From contig NZ_LMIV01000001.1 in NCBI RefSeq assembly GCF_001428865.1, positions 1,673,997 through 1,737,996 on the forward strand: DNA of 64,000 bases. Direction: 5' to 3'. Position numbers and translations under genes: made by a program. Position 1 is the first letter of the stretch. Every line of letters begins with the position of its first letter. Source of the DNA: Sphingomonas sp. Root241. GTDB taxonomy: Bacteria; Pseudomonadota; Alphaproteobacteria; Sphingomonadales; Sphingomonadaceae. The notes beneath the pieces are model-generated. The model saw only the letters and a program-made list of their open reading frames with translations, was not told the origin of the DNA and did not search any database. Positions 51,433 through 60,360 of the stretch are shown piece after piece.

Positions 51433-52847
51433 CGACGATCATTCCCGTTTCTACCGGGACCGGGCTCGGCCGCGAGCATCTGCCAGGGTGTTCCGGTTCG
51501 TCGCACGAGCGCGATCCAGGCCCGTGCCCGATCGGCCGCGGCGACAACCGCGCTTTCCTGCGCCCGGTTGGACTGGCGCCGGGCCTCCTCGAGCTCCAAC
51601 TGGGCGATCGAACCGGCGCGCCACAGGGCTTCACTGGCCGCCAGCGTGAACCGCGCGGCCTCGATCGCCTCGCCTGAGGTTTCGATGCGCGCGGCAGCCG
51701 ATTGCTGCGCGGCAAGGGCATCTTCGATGTCCCGGACCGCGGTCCGGACCGCGAAGACGAGCTGCGCCACCGCTTCGCGATAGGACGCTTCGGCAAGCCG
51801 CACGTTCGCGGCGCCGGCGCCGCCATCGTGGAGCGGTGCCGTCAGTCCCGCGCCGATCGAGCCGCTGACCCAGGAATCGCTCGATCCCAGCGCCCGGAGC
51901 CACTGCCCGGTGAGCAGCGCCGTCAGGTCGATCCGCGGAAGCCGCTCGGCGCGGGCGACTGCGATCTCCGACCACCGCGCCGCCACTTCGCGCTCCGCCG
52001 CGACGACTCCGGCGTGCCGGAGGAGGATCGTGGCGGGCAGCGCCGGCGCGAAAGGCGGCGGCGCGGGCATGTCGCCGGGCGCAAGCCGCGAAACCGCCTC
52101 CGCATCGAGGCCGGAGAGCGCCACCAGCGCATCGACGTGGCGCCGGCAGATCTCCTCCTGCGCGATCCGTTCGGTTCGCGCGGAGGCCAGATTGCCCTGC
52201 GCGGTGGCGACCGCCGCCGGCGCGACATAGCCGAATTCCAGCCGCGCCCGGATGATCATCGATTCCACCTCGCGCGAGGCGATGTCGCGCTCGCGGATCC
52301 CGTGGACGAGATGGCATGCACGAAGCGCGAGCGTCGTGTCCGCGATCTCCGCGACGATCGACAGGCGGGCGGCCTCGGCGTCGGCGGTGCGGGCAGTCAG
52401 GCGATGCCGCGCGGCGGTCGCCGTCTCGCGGAGCCGCCCCCAGAGATCAAGCTCCCACGCCAGGTCGGCGCCGATGTCGACCGATGCACTGCCCAATCCC
52501 GAGCGGTCCCGGCTCCCCGACACGTTTGCACCGATGTTGACACCCGCCCTCCGCCCCGCATCCTCCACCGCCGCCACGGCGCGCGCCTGATCCACTCGCG
52601 CCGCCGCCTCCGCAAGCGTCGGATTGTCACGCAAACCGGCTGCCACTAGCTGGTCGACAGCCGGATCGCCGAGCAGGGTCCACCAGTTCTCGCGCTCGAC
52701 CGTCTCGGGCTGAGCCGCGCCGGCAGAGGCATTGCTCCATTCGCCCGGCAGATCGAGCGCCGGACGCTGATATGCAGGTTGCAGGGTACACCCACCGATC
52801 AGAACGAAAGGCACGAATACGAGGCCGGAAAACCGTCTCACCACCAA
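51429..52847 (-). CDS. Outer membrane efflux channel, NodT family lipoprotein
   Basis: A 472-residue TolC-like protein with a lipoprotein signal (FVPFVLIGGC, Cys20), CTLQPAYQRPALDLPGEWSN, the repeated helical segments of the NodT family (NPTLAEAAARVDQARA, DLAWELDLWGRLRE, LTAPLHDGGAGAANV, EEARRQSNRAQESAV) and a final EPGPGRNG tail. It forms the outer membrane exit of the pump. It is the first gene of the operon, so the promoter should lie between 52848 and 52965. Confidence 0.92.
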   Translation of the reverse strand: MVVRRFSGLVFVPFVLIGGCTLQPAYQRPALDLPGEWSNASAGAAQPETVERENWWTLLGDPAVDQLVAAGLRDNPTLAEAAARVDQARAVAAVEDAGRRAGVNIGANVSGSRDRSGLGSASVDIGADLAWELDLWGRLRETATAARHRLTARTADAEAARLSIVAEIADTTLALRACHLVHGIRERDIASREVESMIIRARLEFGYVAPAAVATAQGNLASARTERIAQEEICRRHVDALVALSGLDAEAVSRLAPGDMPAPPPFAPALPATILLRHAGVVAAEREVAARWSEIAVARAERLPRIDLTALLTGQWLRALGSSDSWVSGSIGAGLTAPLHDGGAGAANVRLAEASYREAVAQLVFAVRTAVRDIEDALAAQQSAAARIETSGEAIEAARFTLAASEALWRAGSIAQLELEEARRQSNRAQESAVVAAADRARAWIALVRRTGTPWQMLAAEPGPGRNGNDRR

Positions 52848-52910
52848 AAGGAACTCCGCTGTCGGCGCGTCGGAAAATGGCCGGCGATAGCCGGGACGGA
52901 TCGTTCGGGC

Positions 52911-52954
52911 AGGACAAGAGGGGCGCCCCTGCTAGGGGAGAACAAGGGCGCCCC
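52911..52954 (-). terminator. Hairpin after the MipA-like gene
   Basis: GGGGCGCCC (52920-52928) pairs perfectly with GGGCGCCCC (52946-52954) across a 17-base loop. On the minus strand CTCTTGTCCT follows. It separates the MipA-like gene from the efflux operon. Confidence 0.65.
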
Positions 52955-52965
52955 GGACAGCCGCC

Positions 52966-53793
52966 TCAGAAGTTGTAGCTGACGAACGCGATGCCGAAGG
53001 GCTGCGTCTTCCGCTTGACGATCGGGCTGTCCTTGACGTCGCCCAGCAGCGTCGTGACGCCGCCGACTACGCCCACGCCGATCCGGTCGGTCAGGCGATA
53101 TTGCAGGCCGAGATCGGCCTTGGCATCAATGAAGCCGCTTCCTGCGCGAAACTGCGGGAGCCCCGATGCCAGCGCCTGCTGCGCGTTCACGCCGAAATAG
53201 CGGTTGTTGTGCTTTTTATCGCCATAGGTCGTCCCGATCGACGGGTTCAGCATCAGCTTCTCGCTGATCATCACCGGGTAGGACAGGCTCGCGTCGACGA
53301 GGACCCCCTTGGTGCTGCCGGCGAGGATCTTGGTGGTGCCGAGCGTCGCCTCGAAGCCGAACTGGCGAAATTTCACGAAGCCACGCGCGCCCACTCCCAT
53401 CGAAAGCTTGCCGATGCCCGGCGGGGCGTCCTTCTTCCGATAGCCGTCCGCCGGAGTGAGGCCGACGCCCACGGTCACGCTCTCGCTGTCGAAGAGATTG
53501 GCGCCGACGCCGTCCTGAAAGTTGACGAAGAATCGGCCCAGCTGGATGTCGATCGCGGGCAAGGGCTGGAACCGGTATTTCTCGGCCCCCTGATAGACCG
53601 GCATATAAGCGGCGCCGGCCCCGATCGAGATATGGTCTCCGCCTCCATCGGGCCCGGGGCCTTCGGGCTGGACCGGCACCGCGGCTTCCGCCTCCGCCGG
53701 AATCTCCGTCTGCGCGAGCGCCGCGCCGGACCAGAAGAAAAACGGAGCCGCCAGGATAACCGCTCGACTGGACATCATCGTTGTAAATTTCAT
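52966..53793 (-). CDS. MipA/OmpV-family outer membrane protein
   Basis: A 275-residue protein with a signal peptide (about 8-27, ALAQ). It then has a mature barrel of the MipA/OmpV type: HISIGAGAAYMPVYQGAEKY, FQPLPAIDIQLGRFFVNFQD, GVGANLF and YRLTDRIGVGVVGGVTTLLG, ending VSYNF with the C-terminal Phe. MipA in E. coli is a scaffold between murein enzymes, but most relatives have unknown roles, some in antibiotic response. The ATG at 53793 was chosen over a GTG 12 bp upstream. It stands near the efflux operon in the same orientation but has its own terminator. Confidence 0.88.
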   Translation of the reverse strand: MKFTTMMSSRAVILAAPFFFWSGAALAQTEIPAEAEAAVPVQPEGPGPDGGGDHISIGAGAAYMPVYQGAEKYRFQPLPAIDIQLGRFFVNFQDGVGANLFDSESVTVGVGLTPADGYRKKDAPPGIGKLSMGVGARGFVKFRQFGFEATLGTTKILAGSTKGVLVDASLSYPVMISEKLMLNPSIGTTYGDKKHNNRYFGVNAQQALASGLPQFRAGSGFIDAKADLGLQYRLTDRIGVGVVGGVTTLLGDVKDSPIVKRKTQPFGIAFVSYNF

Positions 53794-53826
53794 GGATAAT
53801 CCCACCAGGTGTTGAGTATTGTCAGT

Positions 53827-54195
53827 TCAATTCCAGCGAACCGCCGGGAAACAGCTTCCATCGAAGATGAAGAGGCTTCCCTCGGTCCTGGACCGTGCGC
53901 GCCTGTGTTGCCGGGACGGATCAACCAGGTCGTCGACTTCTTCTATTTGCTTGTGGCCGAAGCCCGACTCGCGAAGCCGCTCACGCTCAGCTTCGATTTT
54001 CGCGGCCCCGTGCACTCGGCGAAGGATCGCGTAGCGCCGCAGCGCCTCGAGCCGCGGATTGGCGAGTGGCAGCGGCCCGGTCGGCAGTCCGAGGATCCAG
54101 CCGCGCGTGCGGCTTCCGGGCCGCAGGCTCGAGATGGGATCCTTGCACGACAAGGCGATCACCGCCCTTTCGAGCGGTGTCAGTTGTTCGGACAT
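53827..54195 (-). CDS. Small cytoplasmic protein of unknown function
   Basis: A 122-residue protein starting MSEQLTPLERAVIALSCKDP with AAGGAG about 9 bases before the ATG at 54195. It is basic, with helical segments (PRLEALRRYAILRRVHGAAK, AERERLRESGFGHKQIEEVD) and no signal peptide or membrane segment. The LSCKDPISSLRPGSRTRGWI stretch with one Cys is distinctive, but I do not recognise the family. The mix of a short N-terminal helix and a helical middle might suit a DNA-binding or regulatory role; nothing confirms it. It lies 33 bp upstream of the MipA-like gene and could be co-transcribed with it. Confidence 0.6.
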   Translation of the reverse strand: MSEQLTPLERAVIALSCKDPISSLRPGSRTRGWILGLPTGPLPLANPRLEALRRYAILRRVHGAAKIEAERERLRESGFGHKQIEEVDDLVDPSRQHRRARSRTEGSLFIFDGSCFPAVRWN

Positions 54196-54240
54196 CGGGG
54201 TTTTCTCCTTCCTGCCCTGAGACACCGACAGGTCGAAGGA

Positions 54241-54261
54241 CCCTCACCAAAAAAGTGAGGG
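54241..54261 (-). terminator. Hairpin after the STN receptor
   Basis: CCCTCAC (54241-54247) pairs with GTGAGGG (54255-54261) around an A-rich loop, about 75 bp after the receptor stop on the minus strand. There is no T run after it, so its strength is uncertain. Confidence 0.45.
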
Positions 54262-54335
54262 CCGTTTCTCGCCAAGGCAGAACATGTGGAGAATCCCGGT
54301 TCGCGGGTTGCGGCGAGCCTGTCGCCTAGGCGTGC

Positions 54336-56696
54336 TCAGAAGCGCGCGTCGAACCCCAGCCTTACGGTCCGCGGCCGCAGCGGCGTGACCTGATTTTGAC
54401 GGCTCAGCCCGAAGGGATTGCCGAATGCGAAGGTGTTCGCACGCGCATCGCCGATATTGGAAACGTCCAGTGAAATGCCGAAGCGCGAGAAATCGAGCCG
54501 GGCGCCGATCGCGCTGGTGAGATACTGCCCCTGCGTCACATTCAGGGGCGGAGTCGCGCCCAGATGCGATTGGCCGACATAATGCGCCGAAGCCTGTCCC
54601 GTCAGCGTGACGTCGCGTGCCAGCTCGAACCGCCACTGGCTGCCGATCCGCACGCCGTCCTGAGGAATGTTCGGCAGCGTGATCGAAGATGCATTCGTCA
54701 CCTCCGTCTCCGTTCCAGTCAGATTGGTATAATTGAAGAAGCCGGAAGCCGTCAGCGTCCACACAGTCGAGGCGCGCCAGGTGATCTCGCCGTCCAGCCC
54801 ATAGATCCTGCCGCTGCCGATATTGGCAGTGGCGGGGAGACCCGAACTGTCGACGAGATCCGCCTGAACATGGTTCCAGTCGACCGCGAAGAGGGCCGCG
54901 CGGAGGGACAAGCGGTCCCGCGCAGTGTCTCGCCAACGAATGCCGAGCTCGGTCTGGCTCAGATCGTCCGCCTCGAACTGCTGGCTCTGCGTGGCCGATC
55001 CTGAGGCCACCGCGAAACCGCCGGGACGAAATCCCTGCTGATAATGGAGGAAGACCGACAGCGACGGCGAAATATGCCAGTCGAGCGCGGCGTTTCCCGC
55101 GAAACGCACTCGCGCTTGCGACGATTTCTCGTCTCCGCCGCGGACATCGTCGAGCAGCTTTCCCGCGCCGTCGGACACGGTCACTCGCCCGCCGCCGGTC
55201 AGGGTCAGTGACGGAGCGATCGGGTAGGAAGCTTGTCCGAAGACGGAGAACTCCACTTGCCGATTGCGCACGCCCGCGATCTGCGCCGGGTCCTCCGGAG
55301 AACCCAGGAAGCGCGAAAGGCGGCTCACGCTGTAGATCCCGGACAAGCCGGCTACCCAGGGAGTCCGCCGCCCGCCGCCCGAAAGCCGCGTCTCGTTCGA
55401 GAGAAGCGCGATATTGTTCTTCTCTTCGAAGCGCCGGGGCGATGTCGCGCCGTCAGAGCCCGTCGCATCGAATATCGAAATCAGATCGTGCCAGACGAGC
55501 GATGTCGTGGTGACGAGTTCGCTGCTTCCGAGCACCGGGCGCCGCGCGGTTATATAAGCAAGGCGGTAATCGTTGCGGAACGGCTGCGCGAGGGCATTGC
55601 TGCGCTCGAACGGCGGATCGCCGCGCAACGTATATTGCCCGTCGTCGGTCTTGATGTTCTGGACCACCGAGCCAAGGTCGATTGTCCATCCCGCCAGGTC
55701 TTCCACACGGAACGTCAGGCGCTGGCCGAAGCTCAGGCTGTCGTTGATGTCGCGCAGATTGCGGGAAGGATCGTCGATATAGCCGGGTTCGCGCGTGCCA
55801 TAGACGACGAGACGCAGCGCCATCCGGCCCTTGGCGAGCGGCAGATTGAACATCGCAGCGACGTCGCCCCCTGTTCCGCCGAAGCGCGTCGCGCTGGCCC
55901 CGATGGACGCAGTCGCATAGGTTTCCGTGCTGTCGGGGAGGTTGGGAACGAGCCGCACCACCCCGCCCAGCGAGCCGGCGCCATACAGCGTGCCCTGCGG
56001 GCCGGCGAGTATCTCCACCCGCTTCAGGTCATAGAGATTCAGGTCGGGATCCGGCGCGTTGTAATTGAGCCGAGCGTCCCCCCAATATTGCCCCACCGTC
56101 GCCTGGGTGGGACCATTGAAACTGCTGTCGGAGATGCCGCGCACATAGAGCTTGTTGCGTCCGCGACCGAGATTGGTCGAACTGAGCGTCGGCAGCGTCT
56201 CGGTGAGCGCGGCCGTTCCTTTCGATCCGTTGCGGGAAAGCCAGGCCGGCTCGAAATCGATTATCTTGGCCGAACCGGGATAATTATCGAGCAGCACGTT
56301 CTGCTTGCTGGCGGTGACGACGATCTCTTCCGGCTCGGCGGGCGGATCGGGCGTTTCGACAATGGCCGGCTTCTGCTTGACCGGGCGGGGTTTCGCGCGC
56401 GCCCTGATGATCCTGACGGTCACCTTGTCGTAGAAGACGGCCTCGGCGTCGGTTCCCCGCAATGCGCGCTCCAGCGCGTCGCGCACGGAAAAATTGCCGC
56501 GCACTCCAGGCGAGAGGCGCCCCGCGAGCTCGGGATCGGTGACGGCAACGGTGATCCCCGCCTTCGCTCCGATCGCGGCCGCCACCTGGCCGAGCGGACC
56601 CGGCGCGATATTGAATGTCTCTGCCCGGGCGGCACCGGTCGCGCCGAGGCCGAACGCGATCGCGACGATGGCCGCCGCCCGCTTATTGCCCCGCAC
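54336..56696 (-). CDS. TonB-dependent receptor with signalling (STN) domain
   Basis: A 786-residue receptor with a signal peptide (about 1-25, ARAE). It has an STN domain (about 26-100; FNIAPGPLGQVAAAIGAKAG, LSPGVRGNFSVRDALERALR), a PEEIVVTASKQN TonB box, a plug (RNKLYVRGISDSSFNGPTQA, VEILAGPQGTLYGAGSLGGV) and a barrel that ends TVRLGFDARF. Receptors with an STN domain contact a FecR-type anti-sigma factor when loaded, releasing an ECF sigma factor. Exactly these partners lie directly upstream (56683, 57638), with overlaps of 14 and 11 bp. Ligand could be a siderophore, haem or a sugar; sphingomonad relatives without Fe-box control are often for carbohydrates or aromatics. Confidence 0.92.
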   Translation of the reverse strand: MRGNKRAAAIVAIAFGLGATGAARAETFNIAPGPLGQVAAAIGAKAGITVAVTDPELAGRLSPGVRGNFSVRDALERALRGTDAEAVFYDKVTVRIIRARAKPRPVKQKPAIVETPDPPAEPEEIVVTASKQNVLLDNYPGSAKIIDFEPAWLSRNGSKGTAALTETLPTLSSTNLGRGRNKLYVRGISDSSFNGPTQATVGQYWGDARLNYNAPDPDLNLYDLKRVEILAGPQGTLYGAGSLGGVVRLVPNLPDSTETYATASIGASATRFGGTGGDVAAMFNLPLAKGRMALRLVVYGTREPGYIDDPSRNLRDINDSLSFGQRLTFRVEDLAGWTIDLGSVVQNIKTDDGQYTLRGDPPFERSNALAQPFRNDYRLAYITARRPVLGSSELVTTTSLVWHDLISIFDATGSDGATSPRRFEEKNNIALLSNETRLSGGGRRTPWVAGLSGIYSVSRLSRFLGSPEDPAQIAGVRNRQVEFSVFGQASYPIAPSLTLTGGGRVTVSDGAGKLLDDVRGGDEKSSQARVRFAGNAALDWHISPSLSVFLHYQQGFRPGGFAVASGSATQSQQFEADDLSQTELGIRWRDTARDRLSLRAALFAVDWNHVQADLVDSSGLPATANIGSGRIYGLDGEITWRASTVWTLTASGFFNYTNLTGTETEVTNASSITLPNIPQDGVRIGSQWRFELARDVTLTGQASAHYVGQSHLGATPPLNVTQGQYLTSAIGARLDFSRFGISLDVSNIGDARANTFAFGNPFGLSRQNQVTPLRPRTVRLGFDARF

Positions 56697-57648
56697 TGCC
56701 GACCGGTTTCATGATCCACCCGCCCGCTTCTTTCTCCAGGCGCACGTTCAGGGCGAGCTGCAAGCGCCGCAGCTGTTCGGGGCCGCTGCCATCCAGCATG
56801 ATCGTCCCCGAAAACGGTCGATCGGCCAGGCCGAGGGCGGCCGTGATGGGCACGTCCATGCTGCGGCTCAGATCGGCCGCGACGCGCGACAACGGAGCAG
56901 CCGCATAGACAAGCGATCCGGTCTTCCACGAGCCCACGCGCTCGGGTGAAATGCGCGTTACTGCGACGCCGCCCGCTGCCTCCCGGTCGACCAACGCCTG
57001 ACCGGCGTCCAGGGACACCGCGCCCGATCCGGGATTGTAGACGATCTTCCCTTCGGCAACCGCCACCCGGACCTCGCCAGTCTCATGGACGACGTTGAAC
57101 ACCGTCCCGGCGTCCTCGACGATGTTGTCGCCTACCTCCAGCCGAAACGGCTTCGCACCGTCGTGCCGAATCTGGAAGAGCGCCTCCCCTTTTGCCAGCG
57201 AAGCGAAGCGCGGATCCTTGCGATCGAAGGTCATCCGCGTCGCGCCGTTCAGCGTGACCTGCGTGGCCGGATCGAGCTGGACCATTCGCCGCTCACCGGA
57301 ACGCGTGGCGACTTCGTACCGGCTCGATTCCGCCTGAGGCAGCAGCAGGAACGCGGCCGCAACCGAGGCTGCGAGCCCACCGCCCGCAAGGCCCCAGCGC
57401 CATCCGCGCCGAATCGCCGGCTCCGGTTGTTCTTCGGCATCGTTCGCGACTTCGCGGATGAGGACATGCGGCAGCAGCGGTTCGATCGCGAGATCGGCCT
57501 GTTCGATCGCGTCATAGGCAGCCGCATGGCGCGGATCTTCCGCGAGCCATTCGGCGAATCCCTCCCAAATTGCGTCGTCGCCGTCGCGTAGCCTGATGTG
57601 CCACTCGATCGCGCGCGCCTCGATGCTGTCCGGCGACTCAGCTGGCAT
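56683..57648 (-). CDS. FecR-type anti-sigma factor / signal transducer
   Basis: A 321-residue protein with a cytoplasmic N-terminal region carrying the DUF4880-like start (ARAIEWHIRLRDGDDAIWEG, FAEWLAEDPRHAAAYD), one membrane helix (about 87-107) and a periplasmic FecR domain (RYEVATRSGERRMVQLDPAT, VTLNGATRM, FNVVHETGEVRVAVAEG, ISPERVGSW). It should hold the ECF sigma factor inactive until the receptor's STN domain signals. The ATG at 57648 has AAAGAGG upstream. The gene overlaps the sigma gene by 11 bp and the receptor gene by 14 bp, so all three are made together. Confidence 0.92.
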   Translation of the reverse strand: MPAESPDSIEARAIEWHIRLRDGDDAIWEGFAEWLAEDPRHAAAYDAIEQADLAIEPLLPHVLIREVANDAEEQPEPAIRRGWRWGLAGGGLAASVAAAFLLLPQAESSRYEVATRSGERRMVQLDPATQVTLNGATRMTFDRKDPRFASLAKGEALFQIRHDGAKPFRLEVGDNIVEDAGTVFNVVHETGEVRVAVAEGKIVYNPGSGAVSLDAGQALVDREAAGGVAVTRISPERVGSWKTGSLVYAAAPLSRVAADLSRSMDVPITAALGLADRPFSGTIMLDGSGPEQLRRLQLALNVRLEKEAGGWIMKPVGSAGQ

Positions 57649-58204
57649 GGCGGCCTCTTTCCCCTGTGAGACTCCGCCGACCCGGATGATCCTCATCCAA
57701 CCGAAGCTTCGCGGCCGAGATCGCTTCATAGGCGCGCGCTAGATGCTTTTCGACTGCGCTGACACTGATGCCGAGTTCTCCGGCTATCGCCCGTTGCGGT
57801 TCTCCGTCGATCCGAAAGCGACGGAAGATCATTCGCGTTCGTTCCGGCAGGCCATCCAGGATTCGCTGGAGAATCTTCAGCTGCTCCCTTGCGATGAGTT
57901 CGGTCTCGATCGACGGCTGGTCGTCCGCCTCTCCGCCGGCGCCATGCGCGCTCGCCCAATCCTCCTCGCGGCGCTCACGCCGGCCGGCGGTACGCCGATG
58001 CAGCAGGAAATGGTTGTTGGTCATTTTATAAAGATAGGCGCGCGGCTGCGCTACGGGTCCAGACCGTTCGGCCAGCAGTTTGATGTTCACGTCCTGAAGC
58101 ACGTCCTCCGCCTCGTCCGGCGACGCACCACGGCTTTGGAGGAAGCGCGCCAGCGCGGGACGCAATTCCGTAAACAGGGGAATGAGGCCGCCGCCATTCA
58201 ACAT
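57638..58204 (-). CDS. ECF sigma factor, FecI-like
   Basis: A 188-residue sigma-70 family protein with region 2 (SPDEAEDVLQDVNIKLLAER, AYLYKMTNNHFLLHRR) and region 4 (LDGLPERTRMIFRRFRIDGE, PQRAIAGELGISVSAVEKHL). It belongs with FecR and an STN receptor, as in iron and sugar transport signalling. It should direct RNA polymerase to its own promoter and to receptor genes. The divergent tannase gene at 58470 may be a further target. The start at 58204 gives a standard N-terminus; no close ribosome site is obvious. Confidence 0.9.
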   Translation of the reverse strand: MLNGGGLIPLFTELRPALARFLQSRGASPDEAEDVLQDVNIKLLAERSGPVAQPRAYLYKMTNNHFLLHRRTAGRRERREEDWASAHGAGGEADDQPSIETELIAREQLKILQRILDGLPERTRMIFRRFRIDGEPQRAIAGELGISVSAVEKHLARAYEAISAAKLRLDEDHPGRRSLTGERGRHAS

Positions 58205-58384
58205 TTCATGCGCACATTCGGCTTTCGGCAGCGATAGTCGATGGACGCCTGATCATTGCCCGCCCTGATCGCATCGATGCCTGGCTGGACATCCATGATG
58301 GCATCACGCCGCGCTCTATTGCATCGCTACCGGAGCAAGGTCAACGCGCGCGATCGTAGCTGCCATGAGGTCCGCTTGAATCGG

Positions 58385-58409
58385 ATATACTGATGCTATA
58401 AAAGCGACA
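58385..58409 (+). promoter_or_regulatory. 25-bp element shared with the receptor at 60361, copy 1 (before the tannase gene)
   Basis: ATATACTGATGCTATA followed by AAAGCGACA, ending 60 bp before the tannase ATG. A second copy at 60304-60328 matches at 23 of 25 positions. The centre is nearly symmetrical (TATAC and GCTATA around TGATG). Sharing of such a long motif by two co-oriented genes implies a common promoter or operator. Confidence 0.7.
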
Positions 58410-58469
58410 TGATCGGGTGTCAGTTCGCTCAAAGATACCACTTCAGCGCAAGAGGAAAGGATCAGCACC

Positions 58470-60146
58470 ATGCGATTGACCTGTACTTTGCCCCGTACGG
58501 CAAGGTGGGCAATCGCCGTCCTGCTTGGAGTGGTAGCGTCGAGTGCGACGGCTCGCACTACCCATCCCGGCAATGCTTCGGGCGCCGCCAAATGCGACGC
58601 GATGCGCAGCTTGCGGCTTGATGGAGCAACGATCACTTCAGCCGTGTTCACGCAGGCCGGCAAAGCAATATTGCCGGATCGGGAGGGCAAGGCGGTCCCC
58701 GCGCCGCAGCTCCCCGCTTTTTGTCGCATCAACCTGACGATGCGCCCTGAAAGCGGATCGGCAATCGGCGTGGAGCTCTGGTTGCCTGCCGCTGGATGGA
58801 ATGGGCGCTTCCTGGCGACGGGCAATGGCGGCGGCGGCGGCCGGCTCTCGCTTGGAAATCCGATGATGCAGAATCTCAAGCGCGGCTTCGCGGTTGCGAA
58901 CTCCGATCTTGGGACTGCGCCCAATGTCCTCACCACGATGGGGCAGCCGGCACGGTGGCGCGACTTCGGCCATCGCGCCAACCACGAGATGACCCGCGCG
59001 GCGCGACGGTTCATCAAGGCCTTTTACGGCAGGCTGCCGCAATATTCCTATTTCATGGGGTGTTCGACCGGCGGTCAGCAGGCTTTGGTCAACGCGCAAC
59101 TTTATCCCGCCGATTATGACGGGATCCTCGTCGGAGCCCCGGCGCAGGATCGGACGCACATCCACATGTCGTTCGTCTGGAACTGGAATGCTCTCGTGGA
59201 GACGCCCGGCAGCAGGCTTTCGAATGCCAAGCTGGACCTCGTCCACAATGCGATCATCAAGGCCTGCGGGCGCGGCAAAGACGGTGGCGCACCGGGTGAC
59301 ACGTACCTCACCGATCCGCGGGGGTGCCGGTTCGAGGATGCGGATGTCCCTCGCTGCACCGCCGGCGATCAGGAGAATTGCCTTACGGATGCGCAGTTCC
59401 TCGCCCTTCACAAGGTCTATGGCGGCGCGGTCAATCCCCGCAGCGGCGAGCGAATCTATGCGCCCGTCGCGATCGGCAGCGAGGCGGCGCCGCCGGGCCT
59501 CGGGGCGCAGCAGCTCGGCACCTGGCCGCTTACCCAATTCTACGCCTTTTACTGGGTCTTTGGCCGCGACACGTTCGAGCCGGCCTCGTTCGACTTCGAT
59601 CGCGACGTGGACCGCGTCGACGGCGAGCTGGCGGGCATCCTCAATGCGAACAGCACGGATCTGGCCCCTTTCCGCCGGCACGGAGGGAAGATCCTCTGGT
59701 ACCACGGCCTCAGCGACCCGGTCATCCCGTTCGACACCTCGATCGACTATTACGAGAGAGCGGTGCGCGCGAACGGAGGCGATCTTGCCGCTGTGCAGGA
59801 TTATATGCGCCTCTTCCTCGTGCCGGGCATGGCGCATTGCGTGCGGGGACCGGGAGCGTGGAACATCGGCCAGGACGTTGCGCCGGGCACGGAGACCTCG
59901 GTCGACCGCGACGCGCTCGTCGCCCTCGTTCAATGGGTGGAGAAAGGCCGCGTGCCGGCGCAGCTGACGGGCACGCGCTTCGAGAAGGACGACGTGCGCA
60001 AGCCGATCGTCGCCCAGCGCCCGCTTTGCCCCTATCCCGCATTCCCATATTATTCCGGCGGCGACCCTGCCCTCGCGAACAGCTTTCGCTGCAAGGTCCG
60101 GACGCGGGGCACCGCTCACGCCAGCGCCGCCCGCTATCTGAACTGA
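58470..60146 (+). CDS. Tannase/feruloyl esterase family hydrolase, secreted
   Basis: A 558-residue protein with a signal peptide (about 12-29, ATAR). It carries the CS-D-HC signature of the tannase family: Cys198-Ser199 in FMGCSTGGQQALVNAQ, Asp416 in GLSDPVIPF and His456-Cys457 in GMAHCVRGPG; the two Cys form the disulfide that orders the triad. The lid region has several further Cys (RGCRFEDADVPRCTAGDQEN). Such enzymes cleave gallate or ferulate esters from plant polymers or tannins. AGAGGAAAGG lies upstream of the ATG. It is divergent from the ECF sigma gene and shares an upstream element with the next receptor, so that receptor may import its product. Confidence 0.9.
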   Translation: MRLTCTLPRTARWAIAVLLGVVASSATARTTHPGNASGAAKCDAMRSLRLDGATITSAVFTQAGKAILPDREGKAVPAPQLPAFCRINLTMRPESGSAIGVELWLPAAGWNGRFLATGNGGGGGRLSLGNPMMQNLKRGFAVANSDLGTAPNVLTTMGQPARWRDFGHRANHEMTRAARRFIKAFYGRLPQYSYFMGCSTGGQQALVNAQLYPADYDGILVGAPAQDRTHIHMSFVWNWNALVETPGSRLSNAKLDLVHNAIIKACGRGKDGGAPGDTYLTDPRGCRFEDADVPRCTAGDQENCLTDAQFLALHKVYGGAVNPRSGERIYAPVAIGSEAAPPGLGAQQLGTWPLTQFYAFYWVFGRDTFEPASFDFDRDVDRVDGELAGILNANSTDLAPFRRHGGKILWYHGLSDPVIPFDTSIDYYERAVRANGGDLAAVQDYMRLFLVPGMAHCVRGPGAWNIGQDVAPGTETSVDRDALVALVQWVEKGRVPAQLTGTRFEKDDVRKPIVAQRPLCPYPAFPYYSGGDPALANSFRCKVRTRGTAHASAARYLN

Positions 60147-60303
60147 GACCGGCACCGGCACTTTCGTAACGATTCTAGCAAGCATTGCCCGCGATCGTGA
60201 AGCCGGTCGCCGCTTGGCATCCCGCGCAGGTAGGCCATTCATCTAATTGTATTTCAATGAAAACATCTTCCTTTCCGGAGGCATTTACGGACGCTTGCCA
60301 CAA

Positions 60304-60328
60304 ATATACTGGTGCTATATAAGCGACA
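60304..60328 (+). promoter_or_regulatory. 25-bp element shared with the tannase gene, copy 2 (before the receptor)
   Basis: ATATACTGGTGCTATA followed by TAAGCGACA, ending 32 bp before the receptor ATG. It differs from the copy at 58385-58409 at two positions only. Confidence 0.7.
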
Positions 60329-60360
60329 CAAACAAGCCAATCGGCAGGGAGAGGGGAAAT

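Noticed and set aside
58638..60242. 534-codon minus-strand frame opposite the tannase gene
   Set aside because: Antisense shadow; the CS-D-HC motif on the plus strand settles the coding strand.
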